DNA from: Musa acuminata AAA Group
Lineage: Eukaryota > Streptophyta > Magnoliopsida > Zingiberales > Musaceae
NCBI RefSeq assembly: GCF_036884655.1
Contig: NC_088344.1
Coordinates: 37,918,501 to 37,982,500, forward strand
Direction: 5' to 3'
Length of the DNA: 64,000 nucleotides
Part shown: piece after piece, positions 60,178 to 64,000 of the stretch
Position numbering within the stretch: the first letter of the stretch is position 1
Layout: each line of letters opens with the position of its first letter
The notes under the pieces: generated by a model
The model's database searches: none
Seen by the model: only the letters and a program-made list of their open reading frames with translations
What the model was told of the DNA's origin: nothing
Position numbers and translations under genes: made by a program

Positions 60178-60612
60178 ATGATCGACACGTATCATATCGT
60201 GAGTGCACAAGTGACGCAGGAGGAAGCGTCCAGGGACAATGTTCGCCTGTTGCTGAATAATAACTCACGCTTTCGAGGACCAGAAGGGGAATGCGACAAC
60301 GAATATGTGATGATGCAGTCGTCCAGTTTTGGTGCCTTCGATGATGTGACTTCTTGGCTGTTTGGGTACGTCAAAGGCAAGCAACAAAGCCTTTCCTTCA
60401 CGGCAAAAACAAGGTATGGTCTTATGAGTGCCCCGTTCCGTCGAGAAGCTTATCGACCAAGAAATCTCAAATTTTACGGACACGATTTTTATGAGTTCGA
60501 GCAGCTGAAACACGTTACAATCGCCAACAACACAAAAGACGTTTCCCGAATCGCAGATCCCTCTCAGGCGTCCGTCAATGTTAGCTCTACCTATCACTCA
60601 AGAATCAGATGA
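60178..60612 (+). CDS. Hypothetical 144-codon ORF of unknown function
   Basis: A single uninterrupted frame with balanced amino-acid content, unlike the low-complexity frames around it. It includes NSRFRGPEGECDNEYVMM, WLFGYVKGKQQSLSFTAKTRYG and FYGHDFYEFEQLKHV. I recognise no domain. It has no signal peptide or membrane segment. It could be an intronless gene, an exon of an unrecognised gene or a captured fragment. The base composition is higher in GC than its flanks. A (TA)n microsatellite follows 60 bases after the stop. Confidence 0.35.
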   Translation: MIDTYHIVSAQVTQEEASRDNVRLLLNNNSRFRGPEGECDNEYVMMQSSSFGAFDDVTSWLFGYVKGKQQSLSFTAKTRYGLMSAPFRREAYRPRNLKFYGHDFYEFEQLKHVTIANNTKDVSRIADPSQASVNVSSTYHSRIR

Positions 60613-60671
60613 AGAAATAGGCGGAGAATTGAATCCTGAATCCTGACCTGATTTCAATAAGAAATATACCA

Positions 60672-60674
<3 letters not shown>

Positions 60675-60731
<57 letters not shown>
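60675..60731. repeat. (TA)n microsatellite
   Basis: About 28 uninterrupted TA units between the hypothetical ORF and the 3' end of the YTH gene. Confidence 0.96.
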
Positions 60732-60733
<2 letters not shown>

Positions 60734-60739
60734 AATTAC

Positions 60740-61340
60740 CTGATGTCATACCAAACGTCATGTCGCACCAGTTTTACAATGTATAATTAATTTCATATAA
60801 CTGGGATATCATGACACAAGGAAGAGATAAAACCATGTCAATGATAAGAATATTTGGATATGCTGAGACATTTAATTGCTGGAGAAGGCAGAAGAAAGTA
60901 AGAGACGAAAATTGCAAAGCAGGCAAGAAACTATTGTTATATTCAATTTTTGTTGCAACGCTGACCCAAGTTCATAAATACTACAGACGACGACTGAAGG
61001 GGAAAAACAAGGGGGGAAAAACAAGTAGAAAGATGACCTAATCCTACCTCCAATCCACTAAGGATATAGAAGACTAGCAGTATGCTACCACCAACCGCAG
61101 CACTTCATATCACCAAAGCATTAAAACCTAGGCCGAAGGGTCAACCTAACTGTGTCGAGCAAAAAACAAACTCAAGACTGCACCCGCCGGGGGTTCATCA
61201 CCGGATTCTTATTGCCAAACTCCATCTCTCTCTTGCAATTCCTTTGCAAACCTCCTTATAACTCAGAATTTAGTTGCCCAAGAGTGATCAGTGACTTATT
61301 CCTAACCGACACATCTACACAAATAAGGATTGCCACAGCA
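60740..61340. other. Downstream region and probable 3'UTR of the YTH gene
   Basis: No supported exon. The part next to 61351 should be the 3'UTR of the minus-strand YTH gene. The remainder is AT-rich spacer. Confidence 0.55.
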
Positions 61341-61351
61341 ATGGGATCAAC

Positions 61352-63530
61352 TCAAGCAACACCGTTGGCAACACCATTTGCAACAACATGCTTCTCCACT
61401 GCTGGTTTTAAGACCTTCAAAGGAGCACCAGCCGCTGCAGCCACACCAAGTTCCACTGGCGTATTTATTTCTCCAAGACTGCCCTGTGCTGATTCCTTGT
61501 TCAAAACAGAAACAGGCTGCGAGCCAGGCTTCCCATTGGTTCTGTCTTGTTCATCTTCCCTGGGAGCATGAGAAGCTTTTCCAGTCCATACCTGAACCGT
61601 AGGAGGTTGTCATCAATGGACTAAATTAAAATGGCTGAAATTGAACGTAAAATCACTTCAACAAGTGGTCTGAACTCCGACTTACCTGTTTCTGAAGCTG
61701 CTGTTTTACCCGTTTCTCCTGCATAAAATTCTGACGGTTCTCATAGAAGTCAAAATCATCAAGAACAGATGTCTTGCTTACATGTTCCTTGAAAATCTTG
61801 AGCATTTGGAGGCCCTGCTCTAGCCTCACCTGCATAGCCGAAATTTGAGATATGAATTCATATTTGTTTGATGTACTGATTACAAGGCAATTAAACGTTA
61901 ATGTTTACCTCTTGAGTATCTCGACTGTTAGTTACGGGTTTGTTGTCATTGTTCTCTAGCGTGATGTGCTTCAGAAGGCTATTTGGAACATCCTTGATAA
62001 TGTGCCACTTGACAGGGAAGCAGCCAATCCACTTGTCTTGCTGCCAATAATCCACAGTTTTGTTAAAATCAACTGGACCAACCATTTCTGCAACACCAAC
62101 AAATTGTCCGCTGGCGTTTACCTAAAGTTTTAAAACAAGGCTAGGTAAGCTCCTTTTCTTGTAAAAAGTAAAGCACAACAGATTCCCAATGCATGCTACC
62201 ATACTCACAGAGTAAAACAAGAAGACAGGACATCCACCATCTTTCTCTTGAGCTTCCTGATATCCACCATCCAGCTTCTTGTTTCCATTAGGGGTGCTGG
62301 TCCATACATTGTATTTGATACTTTTGTGAATATCATCCTCACTGTATGATTTGATGACAAAGAACCTTGCATCCGAGTGTTTATCAGGGAAGTCATCTCC
62401 GTTGTATTGTTCCCTGTCCAAAGTCACACTAGAATTCTCATTCCCAATGGAAGAAAGGTTCTGACCCTTCAAATCAAAGACTGGTGCAGTGCCAGCTGCC
62501 TTCTGATTCTTAGAACGCCCAGCTCTTGGTCCTCTGTTTAGCTCACTGAACCCGTCCTGGATCTCATTGCCATAACCAAAGAATCCATTTCCTCGGCCCC
62601 TAGGATTGTACTTACTATCTAAAGGCGGACCCCACCGTCCATTCATTCTATGATCATAGCCATTAAATCCATATCCAAATACATTCCCCAGACCATTCCC
62701 TCCATAGAATCGATTGATCGGATACATCCTGCTAACAGGAGCATTTTTACCCTGAGAATCATACAAGTAAACAGTTAATATGCCATGTGAGGAAACATAT
62801 ACAATAATAACTGTAAGAAATCTTTGCCGATAGCCAGAAAAGATACACATGCTGTCAACAAAAACCAAAGGAATACTAGGCATACAAAAGCCAAAATACC
62901 ACTACCATACATGTCCAACAACCAGTTGCTACTAAAACAGACAACTTTTGAAAATAGATATAATTAACTGCCAATTACAATATTACATACCACAATGTGG
63001 GGAACGGAATGTTGATTCTGATTTCTTTCAGACAAATTAGTAGCTTTATGTGTTACAGTGGAAGAGCGAGAGCTGGATGTGGCTGGTTTATGTTGCCCAC
63101 CAAAACCAAATCGAGAGTCTTGATAACCAGCAGAATGAAAACCACCTGGGAAACCTCCCTTCCCATGTGAATCACCTGAGGTTAGTGATGAAGGCTGGTG
63201 GCTTGACCTCATAGTTCCTGGTCCATTATTCCTATTTGCATTGACATTGGAAACTTTGCTGGAGTCTACTCTAGCTGTATCCATTGAAATTGAAGGTTGA
63301 TTAACAGCAACAGAGGTTGAAACTTCTCCTTGGGAAGTTGGTGGAGTTGGAGTTGGAGTTTGAGTTGTACTAGTTGGTGTAGGTTGCTCAAAAAAGGGAA
63401 CTGGGTACTGATACGGTTGTGGGCCATAGTGCTGTCCATCATGCCCCATGGTTGGAACTGATGACCCATTAGAAGGATAAGCACTATAAGGAGCATATCC
63501 ATATCCTTGATATAAGTCCCCATAAACTCC
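61352..63530 (-). CDS. ECT: YTH-domain m6A reader, ECT/YTHDF family (5' part outside window)
   Basis: Five exons on the minus strand: 63530-62991, 62751-62209, 62121-61909, 61829-61686 and 61591-61352. They give 559 residues and all junctions are phase 0. The first visible exon starts in mid-protein ([15 protein letters not shown]), so the start codon lies beyond 64000. The N-terminal part is Tyr/Gly/Pro/Ser-rich and disordered. The YTH domain begins at [20 protein letters not shown]. The aromatic cage is complete: Trp in YNVW and both Trp of YWQQDKW, which correspond to W464, W521 and W526 of Arabidopsis ECT2. A conserved helical tail ([18 protein letters not shown]) follows. These cytoplasmic proteins bind N6-methyladenosine in mRNA and influence organ growth and mRNA fate. 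Assignment to one ECT subgroup was not attempted. Confidence 0.94.
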
Positions 63531-64000
63531 CTACCAAGAATGATGAAGCAGTTAGTTATTGTTATGTACATAGAGAAGAACCAAACATTTCACAGCAATA
63601 AATTTTAATCACCAACAATATTTCACTACGAGAACAATTTGGGTAAACACAGAGAAAAATTGCATCAAGAGTTATACGTGCACGAAAAAAAATTAATCAT
63701 TCAATCGAGTCACTTCCTTTTAACTAGTGAAGCTCTATTCGAGTAATAGTACTAAGAGTTATATGCATATCTGAGTACTCGTTTTTTCCTTCATTTACTA
63801 CTATGTAGTACCAAAAGGAAGTCAGTAGAAAAGAATTCCAACACCTGACACTAGCAAAGCAAGGATCCAAAATGCTCATCCATGGAAGATCAGACCAATA
63901 ATAATTTTGAATCCTAATCTTAGTAACAATCCTTTAACGGCAACATTCTAACACGCTATTCATTGCCATCAACAAATCAAAATAATGTGTTGTTTCAGTG
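63531..64000 (-). other. Intron of the YTH gene at the window edge
   Basis: AT-rich sequence upstream of the acceptor at 63531. I see no further exon before the window ends, so this is taken as part of the intron. Confidence 0.6.

Noticed and set aside
60811..61041. 76-codon basic frame between the (TA)n repeat and the YTH gene
   Set aside because: Low complexity, no recognised similarity, and close to the 3' end of another gene.
1..64000. tRNA, rRNA, CRISPR or operon-like structures
   Set aside because: No cloverleaf with GGTTCRAATCC-type arm, no rRNA sequence and no regularly spaced direct repeats were seen by reading. A covariance-model scan would be the proper test.

Overview
This is nuclear DNA from a flowering plant. 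The genes are multi-exon with GT-AG introns, intergenic DNA is AT-rich, (AG)n and (TA)n microsatellites are frequent, and all recognisable proteins are plant-type. GC-rich first exons beside AT-rich introns, and dispersed elements carrying ACCGGT/GTACC-type motifs, suggest a monocot, perhaps Zingiberales (banana-like). The lineage call is an inference from style only. No rRNA, tRNA, organellar insertion or CRISPR array was recognised.

Eight protein genes could be rebuilt by joining exons at splice sites; every complete model stays in frame to its stop codon. From left to right: a Sen1/senataxin-type RNA/DNA helicase (minus, 2884-10677, 1381 aa); two tandem RTM2-like HSP20 proteins with C-terminal membrane anchors (plus, 15936-16846 and 18014-18692); a NOM1/Sgd1-type nucleolar MIF4G-MA3 protein (plus, 19840-28920, 762 aa); the RNA polymerase II CTD phosphatase CPL4 (minus, 31150-40645, 460 aa); an RRP6-like nuclear exosome exonuclease (plus, 42356-52195, 952 aa); a BPM-type MATH-BTB adaptor for CUL3 ubiquitin ligases (plus, 53581-58204, 399 aa); and a YTH-domain m6A reader of the ECT family (minus, 61352-63530, 5' end beyond the window). 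One unrecognised 144-codon frame lies at 60178-60612.

Five of the eight genes act on RNA: helicase, CTD phosphatase, exosome nuclease, ribosome biogenesis factor and m6A reader. CPL4 and the RRP6-like gene are head to head across about 1.7 kb. NOM1 and CPL4 are convergent. There is no operon-like organisation, so a shared function of the neighbourhood is only a hypothesis.

The introns hold most of the unlabelled structure. They contain three members of a probable TIR-transposon family with degenerate CAAGG-type ends (7250-7798, about 22149-22599, 32816-34150, the last with a nested insertion) and a different TIR element at 24183-25073. A decayed RTE-type LINE lies at about 43600-44720. There are tandem duplications of 220, 140 and 100 bp, one of which copies an exon end with its splice donor. 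Small points of interest are shared GC-AG introns in the two RTM2-like genes, two short upstream ORFs (one overlapping the main start as ATGA), and a NOM1 start codon on a four-nucleotide coding exon.
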